Origin: Pseudonocardiales bacterium
GTDB lineage: Bacteria > Actinomycetota > Actinomycetes > Mycobacteriales > Pseudonocardiaceae
Direction of reading: 5' to 3'
Length of the DNA: 64,000 nucleotides
Assembly (NCBI GenBank): GCA_023252195.1
Contig: JAHEXI010000005.1
Span: 151,999-215,998 of the forward strand
Part shown: positions 51,177 through 59,728 of the stretch, piece by piece
Position numbering within the stretch: position 1 is the first letter of the stretch
Layout of the letters: every line of letters starts with the position of its first letter
Position numbers and translations under genes: made by a program
The notes under the pieces: model-generated
What the model was told of the DNA's origin: nothing
Database searches by the model: none
The model's input: only the letters and a program-made list of their open reading frames with translations

Positions 51177-52274
51177 ATGACCAGTCAAACCGAGGACGTC
51201 CGGGCGATCGAGCGGCCCGATCAGCTGATCACTCCCGAGTTCGCTCCGCTCGCCGAGTTCGCCGGGTTCGGTGAGTACGAAGCTGTGGCCGTCCACGAGA
51301 CCGGTAAAGATATGTCAGCTCTGATCGACGGTATGCCAGCGGCTATATCTGGATACCTTGCGGCTCGTCCGGAATTCATGCGACTGACTGGCGGGTCGGA
51401 CCCACCGGTCAGCGAGCCACTGCTAAAGGAGTGGCTGGATAGGACAATCGCTGGACCGTTTGACGGCGAGTTGGCTGATTTCGTGCGAGAGATCAGCCAT
51501 TTTGGGGATAAGGAAGTGACCTTTCCGGGAGTGCGGATACCACTTCCGCCTCAACTCGTGCTGGCTCTCACCGCCTGGGTGCAGGGAAAGATCCTCGAGG
51601 CGATGGGTAAGACCTGCGACGTCTTCACCGTCTCCGCTGCCGGGGCGGCCTGGATGAACCAGTTCATGCTGCAGCTGGGAATTATCCTCCAACCTTGTCT
51701 GGCGGCGCCGGACGCGCCGCTCGGCCATCATGAAACCGCCGAATTCCATCCCTACGCGGAGCTTGCGGGTTTCGGCGCCAGGGAGGCGTCCATACTGCGT
51801 AAGACCGGTCCGCTATTGCAGCCAGCGGCAGGCGGCGTGATCACACTTGCCTACGATTACCTGCTGTCCCGTCCGGAGTCGGCTGGATACTTCCAGGATG
51901 CGTCGCACCTGACGCAGCGAAAGATGACGCTCAAGAACTGGTGGTCTCGAAGCACCACGAAGCCGATGGACGGCGATTTCCACGCCTACATGTCCCGAGT
52001 GGCCGATGCTCACGTCAAGGGTGGCGGGACACATCCGCACGTGGTCATTCCGGCGGATCTGACCATCGCGCTCATGGGATGGGTCGAGATGAGAGTCATG
52101 ACGGCGTTGAACACCATCGCCCCGGGGGTCGACGGAGAGTATGTCTTCGGCAAGATTCCCGAGCCGGAAGCCGCCGCGGAGGTGGGCCGGGCATGGATGC
52201 GGATGCTGACCCTGCAGCTGGGAATCCTGCTCAAGCCCTACCTCGCCGCGCCCGTCGCCGCTGCGGTCGCCTAA
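51177..52274 (+). CDS. Protein with two tandem protoglobin domains
   Basis: 365 residues. Two globin-sensor/protoglobin-like domains follow one another, ~20-178 and ~188-356, each beginning with a similar block (FAPLAEFAGFGEYEA; FHPYAELAGFGAREA) and ending with similar blocks (MLQLGIILQPCLAAP; TLQLGILLKPYLAAP). Candidate proximal His residues are H108 (EISHFGD) and H279 (VADAHVKGG), each before an IPxxL element. No kinase, cyclase or chemotaxis output domain is attached. It could bind O2, NO or CO, with two haems. SD GAGGGAAG favours ATG 51177; GTG 51171 is possible. Confidence 0.82.
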   Translation: MTSQTEDVRAIERPDQLITPEFAPLAEFAGFGEYEAVAVHETGKDMSALIDGMPAAISGYLAARPEFMRLTGGSDPPVSEPLLKEWLDRTIAGPFDGELADFVREISHFGDKEVTFPGVRIPLPPQLVLALTAWVQGKILEAMGKTCDVFTVSAAGAAWMNQFMLQLGIILQPCLAAPDAPLGHHETAEFHPYAELAGFGAREASILRKTGPLLQPAAGGVITLAYDYLLSRPESAGYFQDASHLTQRKMTLKNWWSRSTTKPMDGDFHAYMSRVADAHVKGGGTHPHVVIPADLTIALMGWVEMRVMTALNTIAPGVDGEYVFGKIPEPEAAAEVGRAWMRMLTLQLGILLKPYLAAPVAAAVA

Positions 52275-52326
52275 CGACGTTCTGCCGGCCAGATCGGCGT
52301 CCAGGTCAAGCCGACCTGGACGCCGA

Positions 52327-53307
52327 TCACGATGGCAACAGGCCGATCGCCGCCTTCGCCTGCCGCACCTTCTCGCTGGCCTGCTCGCGGGCCCGCTTAG
52401 CACCGGCACGCAGCACTGCCCGGACATACTCCGGGTCGCGGGCGAGTTCGATGTAGCGTTCCCGGACCGGCGTCAGAGTGGCCACCACCGCGTCGGCGAC
52501 CGCCTCCTTCAGCTCGCCGTACCGGTCGAACAGCTGGGCCAGGCGGTCGGGCTCGACGCTGGTGCAGCTAGCCAGGATGGCCAGCAGGTTAGACGTCCCG
52601 GGCTTGCGTTGTGGGTCGTAGACCACCTCACTGCCGGTGTCGGTGACCGCCCGTATCACCTTGCGCCGCAGTACGTCCGGCTCGTCAAGCAGCCGCAGCG
52701 CGCCTGCTGGCGAGGAGGTCGACTTGCCCATCTTCTCCCCGGGCGCAGCCAGGTCCATGATCCGCGCGGCGACCGGCGGATTAGCCGCCTGCGGCACGGT
52801 GAAGGTGTGCCCGTAGCGGGTGTTGAACCGGCACGCCAGATCGCGGGCCAGCTCCACGTGCTGGCGCTGGTCCGCGCCGACCGGGACCTCATCGGTGTCA
52901 TAGAGCAGGATGTCGGCGGCCATCAGGATTGGGTAGGTCAGCAGCGACGTTCGGACCTGCTGCTGGCGGCGCGACTTCTCCTTGAACTGGATCATGCGCT
53001 GTGCCTCGCCGTAGCCAGTGGTGCACTCCAGCAGGTAATGCAGCTCGGTGTGCTCGGGGACGTGCGACTGAATCAGAAACAGGCATGCGTCGGGATCGGC
53101 GCCCGCGGCCAGCAGCAAGGTGGCAAACTCCAACGTTCGCCGTCGCACCTCGGACGGATCATGTTCCAGGGTCAGCGCGTGCAGGTCGGAGATGAACACC
53201 ACCGTGTCGCTACTGGCCTGCTCGGTGATGATCGGTCGCATCGCGCCGACGTAGTTGCCCAGATGCAGGTTGCCCGACGGGGTGAACCCAGTGAGTCGTC
53301 GTGACAT
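52327..53307 (-). CDS. trpS: Tryptophanyl-tRNA synthetase
   Basis: 326 residues from ATG 53307 (SD AGGGAG 7-8 nt upstream). Class I signatures: HIGH-type GFTPSGNLHLGNYVGA and KMSKS-type GEKMGKSTSS. The specificity region LLYDTDEVPVGADQRQH is intact. It charges tRNA-Trp. The gene is controlled by an attenuator with a Trp-Trp leader peptide (53370-53470), as reported for the auxiliary, indolmycin-resistant TrpRS1 of Streptomyces coelicolor. Whether this is the only trpS of the organism cannot be seen. Confidence 0.94.
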   Translation of the reverse strand: MSRRLTGFTPSGNLHLGNYVGAMRPIITEQASSDTVVFISDLHALTLEHDPSEVRRRTLEFATLLLAAGADPDACLFLIQSHVPEHTELHYLLECTTGYGEAQRMIQFKEKSRRQQQVRTSLLTYPILMAADILLYDTDEVPVGADQRQHVELARDLACRFNTRYGHTFTVPQAANPPVAARIMDLAAPGEKMGKSTSSPAGALRLLDEPDVLRRKVIRAVTDTGSEVVYDPQRKPGTSNLLAILASCTSVEPDRLAQLFDRYGELKEAVADAVVATLTPVRERYIELARDPEYVRAVLRAGAKRAREQASEKVRQAKAAIGLLPS

Positions 53308-53369
53308 CGGTTGGCTCCCTTGAATTGGGGACCTCCCAGGCCGGGTCACCGAGGCGCAGACACGCGAAA

Positions 53370-53427
53370 CGGCCGCCCAGCTCGGGCGGCCGCGGTGTCG
53401 AGATACGCGGATGAACAGTGCCGCCCC
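53370..53427 (-). terminator. Transcription attenuator in the trpS leader
   Basis: Read on the minus strand: terminator arms CGGCCGCCC (53392 to 53384) and GGGCGGCCG (53378 to 53370) form a 9-bp stem with a 5-nt loop, followed by TTTC. GGGGCGGC (53427 to 53420), directly after the leader peptide stop, can pair with the first arm to form an antiterminator. GCGCCTC at the Trp codons can pair with GGGGC. This is the four-segment layout of ribosome-mediated attenuation. Confidence 0.7.
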
Positions 53428-53428
53428 G

Positions 53429-53470
53429 TCAGAGGCGCCACCAACCGAGATGCTTGCTCATCATCCGCAT
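53429..53470 (-). CDS. Trp-Trp leader peptide of trpS
   Basis: A 13-residue peptide MRMMSKHLGWWRL ends with two Trp codons, CGC CTC and TGA, just before the antiterminator segment. TACATT (53482 to 53477) lies 6 nt before the ATG, so transcript and peptide probably start at the same base. Low charged tRNA-Trp would stall the ribosome on the Trp codons and expose the antiterminator. Confidence 0.72.
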   Translation of the reverse strand: MRMMSKHLGWWRL

Positions 53471-53635
53471 GCGCCGAATGTAGCACCGAATTCGCCATGC
53501 CGCGTTCGTGTGCTTGCCGGCGTAGCTGGGCATCAGTTCTCGGGGTGACCCTGACGTCAGATCCGGGTTCACACCCGACGCGGGGGCGGTCCATGCGCGG
53601 GGACAGCGGGAGGTGGCCACCAGGAGGAGGATCCG

Positions 53636-53740
53636 ATGAGCACGTCACTGACTCGTCCCCGAGAAGGAAAGGTCATCGCCGGGGTGTGCGCGCCCATCCT
53701 GTCGCATACCGCCTGGATCACGCTCTGGGTGATCGCCATT
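53636..53740 (+). pseudogene. Remnant of a small PspC-domain membrane protein
   Basis: A strong SD (AGGAGGAGG) precedes ATG 53636. The first 20 residues (MSTSLTRPREGKVIAGVCA) match the start of PspC-domain proteins, but the next block (PILSHTAWITLWVI) corresponds only to the end of the PspC helix; the usual middle is missing. The frame then runs into hypF upstream sequence. Probably an internal deletion. The annotation as PspC is moderately sure. Confidence 0.5.
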
Positions 53741-53813
53741 TCATGCAAGGAGCGCCCTCCTCGGCTCGGTGCCCAGTGCAGCCGCCTGCGGGGACCTTGT
53801 CAAGGGCGAGACA

Positions 53814-56111
53814 ATGCCTCCTGTGCAGCACTGTATCCGAGTCGAAGTGCGGGTCGAAGGCGTCGTCCAAGGTGTGGGGTTCCGGCCCTACGTTCACGGT
53901 CTGGCGCGCCGTCTCGGCCTATCCGGTCGGGTTGGTAACGACACCGCTGGGGTCTTCATGGAGATCGAAGGCACTCAGCAATTAGTCAGCGAGTTCCTCG
54001 CGACGCTACCGGCGCAGGCCCCACCGCTGGCCGTCATCGAGCAGGTGCGGACCAGCCCGCTGGTGCCCACCGGGGAACCGGGTTTCCACATCGTGTCCAG
54101 CAACGCCGCCGGACGACCGGACACTTTGGTCTCGGCGGACAGTGCGACCTGCGCAGACTGTCTGCGCGAGCTGGCCGATCCCACCGACCGCCGCTTCGAC
54201 TACCCCTTCATCAACTGCACCAACTGCGGTCCGAGGTTCACCATTGTGCGCGACGTGCCCTACGACCGGCCGTTCACCACGATGGCGCCGTTCGCGATGT
54301 GCCCCGCCTGCGCCAGCGAGTACCACGATCCCTGCGACCGGCGCTTCCATGCCCAGCCGGTGTGCTGCCCGGCCTGCGGACCCCGGCTACGGCTGCTCGA
54401 CGCCAACGGCGTCGACCTTCCCGGTGGGCCGCTGGCTACCGCCGCGGCCTTGCTCACCGGCGGGGCGGTGCTAGCGGTCAAGGGGCTCGGTGGCTTCCAC
54501 GTCGCGACGCTGGCCTCCCATACTGCCGCCACCGCTTTGTTGCGCGCGCGCAAGCACCGCGAGGACAAGCCGTTCGCGGTGATGGTGGCCGATCTGACGG
54601 CCGCACATGAGCTGTGCGTGATCGACCCGGTGGGGGAGCGGGTGCTGACGGGACGGCGACGCCCGGTAGTGCTGCTGCCGCGTCGTCCGGACACGCCACT
54701 CGCGCCGGCCGTCGCGCCCGGTAATCGCAACTTGGGCGTAATGTTGCCCTACACCCCGCTGCATCACCTGCTGCTCCGCGACACCGCCGGTCCCATCGTG
54801 CTGACCAGCGGGAACGTCTCTGATGAACCGATCTCTTACCAGGATGACGACGCCCGCCAGCGGCTGGCTGGTATCGCAGACGCTTTCCTGACCCACGACC
54901 GAGCGATTCACATGCGCACCGACGACTCGGTGGTGCGGGTTTTTCGCGGCGCTGAGCTGCCGGTGCGCCGGGCGCGTGGCTACGCACCCGAACCGCTGAC
55001 CCTAGCGCAACCGGCGCCCCGGCCGATCCTCGGCTGTGGCGCCGAACTCAAGAGCACCTTCTGCCTGGCCCGCGGCCGGCATGCGTTCATCTCCCACCAC
55101 ATCGGTGATCTGGAGAACTACGAGACCCTGCGCTCGTTCACCGAGGGCATCACGCACTTTCGGCGATTGTTCGACGTGCAGCCGGAGGTGGTCGTGCACG
55201 ATCTGCACCCGGAGTACCTGTCCACCAAGTACGCCCACGACCTCCCCGATGTTGAGCTCATCGGGGTGCAGCACCACCACGCGCACATCGCGTCCTGTCT
55301 GGCCGACAACGGCGCCGCGGGCCCGGTGATCGGGGTGGCCTTCGACGGGTTGGGCTACGGCAGCGACGGGACCTTGTGGGGCGGGGAGTTCCTGCTGGCA
55401 GACCTGGCGGGGTTCCAGCGGTTGGCGCACCTGGTTCCGGTCCCGATGCCGGGCGGCACCGCAGCGATCCGGCAACCCTGGCGGATGGCCGCTGCCTATC
55501 TAGGTTCCGACGCCCCGGAGGAGCTGGCGCAACGCCATGCCGGGCGCTGGGACGCGGTGCTGGCGATGGCGCACCGGCAGGTGAACGCCCCGCTGACCTC
55601 AAGCGCGGGGCGCTTGTTCGACGCTGTCGCGGCGGTCCTCGGGATCCGTGACACGATCAACTACGAGGGTCAGGCTGCGGTGGAGCTGGAACAGCGGGCC
55701 GATCTCACCGAGCAGGGAAGCTACCCGGCCGCCGTGACCAAGGGGCCCGCGCTGCAACTGCACGGCGCGGACCTGGTGCGCGCCGTGGTGGCCGACCTAC
55801 AAGCCGGGGTGGCCCCTGAGGTGATCTCCACCCGATTCCACCACGGCGTCGCTGATGCAATCATCCGGGTCTGCGTGATGCTGCGGGACTCCACCGGAGT
55901 GGGCGTCGCCGCCCTATCCGGCGGAGTATTCCAAAACGTGCTGTTGCTTGAACGCACCGTGGCCGGCCTTGAGCAATCCGGTTTCCGGGTGCTCACCCAC
56001 TCTCGGGTTCCGCCAAACGACGGCGGCATCAGCCTCGGACAGGTAGCTGTCGCCGGGGCTTTACTGCGGGCTGGATCCCGGGCCAGCCGAGGTACAGGTA
56101 ACCGGCAATGA
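53814..56111 (+). CDS. hypF: HypF, carbamoyltransferase for [NiFe]-hydrogenase maturation
   Basis: 765 residues. In order: acylphosphatase domain (GVVQGVGFRPYVHGLA), two zinc-finger pairs (CADC, CTNC, CPAC, CPAC motifs), YrdC-like domain (AVLAVKGLGGFHVA, RKHREDKPFAVMV) and a Kae1-like C-terminal domain (HHAHIASCLADNG, ALSGGVFQNVLLLERT). HypF uses carbamoyl phosphate and ATP to make the thiocarboxamide on HypE that becomes the CN ligands. ATG 53814 is chosen over 53769 because similarity starts right after it. HypE and HypD lie 6 kb downstream on the other strand. Confidence 0.94.
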   Translation: MPPVQHCIRVEVRVEGVVQGVGFRPYVHGLARRLGLSGRVGNDTAGVFMEIEGTQQLVSEFLATLPAQAPPLAVIEQVRTSPLVPTGEPGFHIVSSNAAGRPDTLVSADSATCADCLRELADPTDRRFDYPFINCTNCGPRFTIVRDVPYDRPFTTMAPFAMCPACASEYHDPCDRRFHAQPVCCPACGPRLRLLDANGVDLPGGPLATAAALLTGGAVLAVKGLGGFHVATLASHTAATALLRARKHREDKPFAVMVADLTAAHELCVIDPVGERVLTGRRRPVVLLPRRPDTPLAPAVAPGNRNLGVMLPYTPLHHLLLRDTAGPIVLTSGNVSDEPISYQDDDARQRLAGIADAFLTHDRAIHMRTDDSVVRVFRGAELPVRRARGYAPEPLTLAQPAPRPILGCGAELKSTFCLARGRHAFISHHIGDLENYETLRSFTEGITHFRRLFDVQPEVVVHDLHPEYLSTKYAHDLPDVELIGVQHHHAHIASCLADNGAAGPVIGVAFDGLGYGSDGTLWGGEFLLADLAGFQRLAHLVPVPMPGGTAAIRQPWRMAAAYLGSDAPEELAQRHAGRWDAVLAMAHRQVNAPLTSSAGRLFDAVAAVLGIRDTINYEGQAAVELEQRADLTEQGSYPAAVTKGPALQLHGADLVRAVVADLQAGVAPEVISTRFHHGVADAIIRVCVMLRDSTGVGVAALSGGVFQNVLLLERTVAGLEQSGFRVLTHSRVPPNDGGISLGQVAVAGALLRAGSRASRGTGNRQ

Positions 56112-56271
56112 GTCGGCAGCAGCCAGTGCCGGTAGTCTCGCACCACCCAGTCTCTTTGGCCCTCGTTTTGTGATCTTGGTCGTGATCTCGGAAGTTGGGC
56201 CATGTCCTGGGCGGATGCAGTCCGCGCGGCCAACCGGGAGCCGTTCACGCGCGCTCGAGCAAGGTCATGAC

Positions 56272-57336
56272 TCAACTCGACGACGGGTCAACCCGATAGG
56301 CCCCGGTTCGCTGTTCGTCCCTACGAACGCCAGGTGTTGTTACTTCTACTTCCCTGGAACCAGCTGCGGCCGCTCCAGGGCTCGGCTGCGTGAACCGGTT
56401 CACCTTCGAGTAGGGAACAGGCGACTGGTCGGCGTTGTCGAAACCGTTCGACGAGGTGGTCTGGTTGACGATCTGCCCGTTGGGCTGTTGCGGTTGTCCA
56501 GTAAGCCGAGACACCGGGAACGGAAGCGGCTCCAGCGGGTGGCGACGGACCTGGATGGTCTGATAGATGATCAAACCGATCAGCAGGGCCAGCAGCGCCA
56601 CCGAACCGCCCACGGTGCCCCAGCCCAGGCCGCCCTCGGTCACCGGTTTGGTCAGCGAGTCACCTCCGGCCGCCCCTAACGGGCGGGTCAGGATGAACGC
56701 CAGCCAGAACAACACCATGCCGTTGATGTTGGTCAGGTAGTGCGCGGCGACGATCAAAACCATGATCCCGGCAATGACGAAAAAGGCGTTGCGGAAACCC
56801 AGGCCGGTGTCGTCGGCCAGCCAGTCCCCGCTGGAGGTGCCCAGAGTGTTGGACACCAGAATCGCGGCCCAGTACAGGATCTCGCCCTTGCGGGCGACGA
56901 TGTTCTCCACGTCCAGCGTCTGCCCGGTGCGCCACCACACCACAAAGATGATCGCCAGGATGGTGGTGAGGATGACCGCGCCCCACGCGTAACCGATCCC
57001 GTGCTGGGCGCTGCCGTGACCGAACCCGCGGTTGAGGAAGTCCGAGATCTCGGTACCGACCATGCTGGTAGCCAGCACCACCGCCCAGAACAGGGCCGAA
57101 TGGAACCGCTTGGCGCTGACCTGGGCCACCACGACGACCAGAAAGAACGCGAGAAAGATCAACGCGGTGATGACGTAGCCGATCTTGAGGGTGATGCCTA
57201 ACAAGTCTCCGGCGGTTTCCCCGAGAGTAACAGCGACGATCTTCAAAACCCAGAACAGCAGCGTGACGTGCGGAAGCTTCCGCATCACATAGCCGAGGTC
57301 TGACCCCGCTGGTTTAGCCACTACTGCCGATGACAT
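56272..57336 (-). CDS. Multi-pass membrane protein, COG4705-like
   Basis: 354 residues with about nine hydrophobic segments in the first 270 and a polar, Pro/Asn-rich C-terminal tail. The membrane part has four copies of a short acidic motif after a helix: GETAGDLLG, GTEISDFLNRG, GTSSGDWLADD, GAAGGDSLTKP. This internal symmetry resembles the COG4705 membrane-anchored protein family as I recall it. The repeated acidic residues could bind a cation, so transport of a metal is possible. The function is not known. It lies convergent to hypF. Confidence 0.72.
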   Translation of the reverse strand: MSSAVVAKPAGSDLGYVMRKLPHVTLLFWVLKIVAVTLGETAGDLLGITLKIGYVITALIFLAFFLVVVVAQVSAKRFHSALFWAVVLATSMVGTEISDFLNRGFGHGSAQHGIGYAWGAVILTTILAIIFVVWWRTGQTLDVENIVARKGEILYWAAILVSNTLGTSSGDWLADDTGLGFRNAFFVIAGIMVLIVAAHYLTNINGMVLFWLAFILTRPLGAAGGDSLTKPVTEGGLGWGTVGGSVALLALLIGLIIYQTIQVRRHPLEPLPFPVSRLTGQPQQPNGQIVNQTTSSNGFDNADQSPVPYSKVNRFTQPSPGAAAAGSREVEVTTPGVRRDEQRTGAYRVDPSSS

Positions 57337-59079
57337 GCCTCTCCGATCTGTCCACCTGTACGGTCTTCATCCCGGTCCACCGGGGCCGGCCACAATGCTG
57401 GTGACCCGACAAACCGGACTCATCACAACCTCCGCGCCACCAGAGGAGATGGCCGACGCTCAGCCACCGACAGTCGTGGCGGGCGATCCCAGCGCGCGGA
57501 CACCTGCTCAGCACAACCGAGAACCCATCTGTGCTGAGGCCGCAACGCTCACGCCTCACCACTGATACGTTGCACGTCGAAGTGATAGTTAGCCATGCCC
57601 CCAGCTTTACGTTGGCTGATGCGAATTCGATGAGGCGATCAATGATTGTGATCCACACCACTGTTTTTCGTCGTGGTGTCGGACTGAGTCGATGCGAAAG
57701 CAGCGGACTCATCGGGAATCGTACCAACGCTGGCGCGAGCACGGGCGCGGATTGAGTAGTCCCAGGTGAATTATTACGTACTCTTCTCATCGAATTCTCA
57801 TCGTTCTCGGCGAACTCTCCACTGTTGCGATGCCGCTCGGCTTCGGTGAACGGCGGATCAAACCTCTCCAGAGCGCGTACCACAACGGGATTCACCTCAT
57901 CGTGGGGTTTAATCACACTAATGGTCACGGAGGTATATGGAGTTTCTCGGACGGGGTTACCGGGTGCCCCGTGATCGCACCCTATGGAGAGCGGTCGATA
58001 TCTCGTCCGGATCTGAGAGCTCCGAGCGCGCCACGGCGCTCAACGGTGTGCCGGAAGCGACGACAGATCGGAGGCTCATCCACTTGCCACCCCGTCTGCG
58101 GCATTCGGGCGCCCGCGTTCTCAGGTGCACCGGCGCCGCTGACGTGATGGTTGGTCAGCCGGCCGGGTCGCCTGCTGTGGGAGCAGATCCGCCGCGTCGA
58201 GCTATTGTGGGGACTCGCGTCGCCGGGCTGGCCGGTTATCGTCACGGCCAGCGCGGGCGTTCCGGCGGCCCACGAGACCGCCGATCGAGCGCCGGCGATT
58301 GTTGCCGGTCTGCTCGCGTTCGGTGCGGCGGCGGTGTGTGTTGTGGTCGCCCGCGTCACACCCCCTGGGCCATTGCCACCGAAGCCGGTGCCCTCGTGCT
58401 GTTCACTGCGGCGGCGTTCGCGTTGACCCGCCACCAAGCCGCCGCTGCCGAACCACCGCTGCCCGATTCCCCACGTGCGACCGAGCTCTCAGAGTTCGCG
58501 CAGGATGCTGATCGGTGACCGGTGGGCTTGCCGGATGGCTGCGGCTGCGGCGAGGCCGAGGGTGGCGAGGACCGTGACCGCGGCCAGGTAGGGCCAGTGG
58601 ATGATGAGCGCATCTGGTGGGGGGTCGAACACGCCGTGGCAGACGTGCCCACCAGGGTTTGGATCTGGTGGGCGATGGCGGTGGTGTGCTGGCCTGCGGT
58701 GTTGACTACGAATGCTCCGAGCCGAGTTCGACACCAGATCTGTTCGGGCGGCTGCGGATAGCCCTACTCGGCGACAGGAGGGAGTAGTCCTGGACGTCTC
58801 ATGAACCGTCTACTGAAACCGTTGCGTATCCCATTCGGATTTCTCCGCCGCCTCGGCGTTGGGGGGGTCAGAACAGAGAGCAGTCGAAGATGTGATTTTA
58901 TGCTGCCGAAATCTAAAGAGGCGCAGTCCTGTGGTCTGATCTGACGGGATCATGCATGCGGCGGGCAGGACTGGAAGGAAGGAAGACACCACCATGCTTC
59001 GTCTCGTCGATTTTTCGACCTCACCGTGGCCACCCCAGCGGGGGAGGAGCGAGGTCGGGCCGGCGAGCGTAAACGGGGG
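57337..59079. other. 1.7 kb gene-poor stretch with degraded coding remnants
   Basis: No intact gene is convincing. Frames on both strands lack SD sequences and typical composition. Around 58150-58440 on the plus strand a hydrophobic stretch (WPVIVTASAGVPAAHE, then ALVLFTAAAFALT in another frame) suggests a frameshifted membrane-protein remnant. On the minus strand there is the tail of an FtsX-like permease (58489-58635). 57337-57930 has lower GC and nothing recognisable. 58640-59079 shows nothing I can name. Confidence 0.55.
58489..58635 (-). pseudogene. C-terminal remnant of an FtsX-like ABC permease
   Basis: About 48 residues in frame: GVFDPPPDALIIHWPYLAA, a hydrophobic helix, and QAHRSPISILREL followed by a stop. 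This is the typical last-helix and end of large FtsX/MacB-type permeases in actinobacteria (FDPPP, ... VLREL). No upstream part can be found in any frame, so it is a remnant. Confidence 0.55.
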
Positions 59080-59132
59080 ACCGGCGGAGGTGGCACTTCA
59101 GAAAACCACCTCCGCCGGTTGGTACTCCTCCC
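59042..59132 (+). promoter_or_regulatory. Large nested hairpin immediately before the gene at 59140
   Basis: Inner stem: ACCGGCGGAGGTGG (59080-59093) and its exact complement (59106-59119), 14 bp, loop 12 nt. Outer stem: GGGAGGAG (59042-59049) pairs with CTCCTCCC (59125-59132). The structure ends 7 nt before ATG 59140, which has no SD. It may be a terminator for upstream transcripts or a leader that controls translation. Confidence 0.6.
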
Positions 59133-59139
59133 ATAGATC

Positions 59140-59667
59140 ATGATCGTGTGGACGGACTTGGGAGCTGGTCGCGTGGAAGAGCTGTGGTCTGATGATTTCG
59201 AGGTGCTGCATTGGGTGGTCGAACGGTTCGAGCGCAACGGGCACAGTGTCGAGGTGGGTGAGGCGCTGCGTGTTTTTCCCGAGGAGCACTACGACAATGT
59301 GCGGGAGTCGTTGCGCCGCTTGAGCTCTTACAACTACCCGGTGGCGGTCAACTGCAGCGGCCCCGGACGAGGTGGCGAGCCAGCGGTGCCCGTGATCACG
59401 GATGCCACCGGGCGCTCGCTGTGCGGTGTCGGTGGGTGGCCCGACAGCGCTGAGCTACTGGCCGATCGGATGCTGGCGGTACTCGTCGAGGGTGCCGTGA
59501 ACGAACCGGATCCGGAGAAACGCCTTAAGCTCAAGGCCGGGCTCGAGGGCGTCGGCGGAATGACCCGAGACCTGCTAGTGAGCGTTGTCGCCGGTGCTAT
59601 CGCCAGGTCAACCGGCACCTGGACCTGGCCGCGCTCCCGCGACACCATCGCCCAGGACTATCCTTAG
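59140..59667 (+). CDS. Hypothetical protein, no family recognised
   Basis: 175 residues, soluble, acidic N-terminal half. Features: VEELWSDDFEVLHWVVERFERNG near the start, LRVFPEEHYDNVRESLRRL, and a C-terminal GGMTRDLLVSVVAGAIARSTG. Composition and codon use look normal for the genome, so I believe it is a gene. There is no SD; the start lies directly behind a strong hairpin. I cannot assign a function. Confidence 0.6.
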   Translation: MIVWTDLGAGRVEELWSDDFEVLHWVVERFERNGHSVEVGEALRVFPEEHYDNVRESLRRLSSYNYPVAVNCSGPGRGGEPAVPVITDATGRSLCGVGGWPDSAELLADRMLAVLVEGAVNEPDPEKRLKLKAGLEGVGGMTRDLLVSVVAGAIARSTGTWTWPRSRDTIAQDYP

Positions 59668-59728
59668 CCGCGATTGCATGTGTTTTCCGCCTGCGCCGTT
59701 CGACCAAGCGAGCAAGTGCCGATTCGGA

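Noticed and set aside
57314-57928. 204-codon minus-strand frame
   Set aside because: Composition is unlike a protein of this genome, no SD, no recognisable domain, and it overlaps the start of the COG4705-like gene.
58151-58518. Membrane-protein gene on the plus strand
   Set aside because: Hydrophobic segments fall in two different frames with stops between, and no start signal is present; treated as remnant only.
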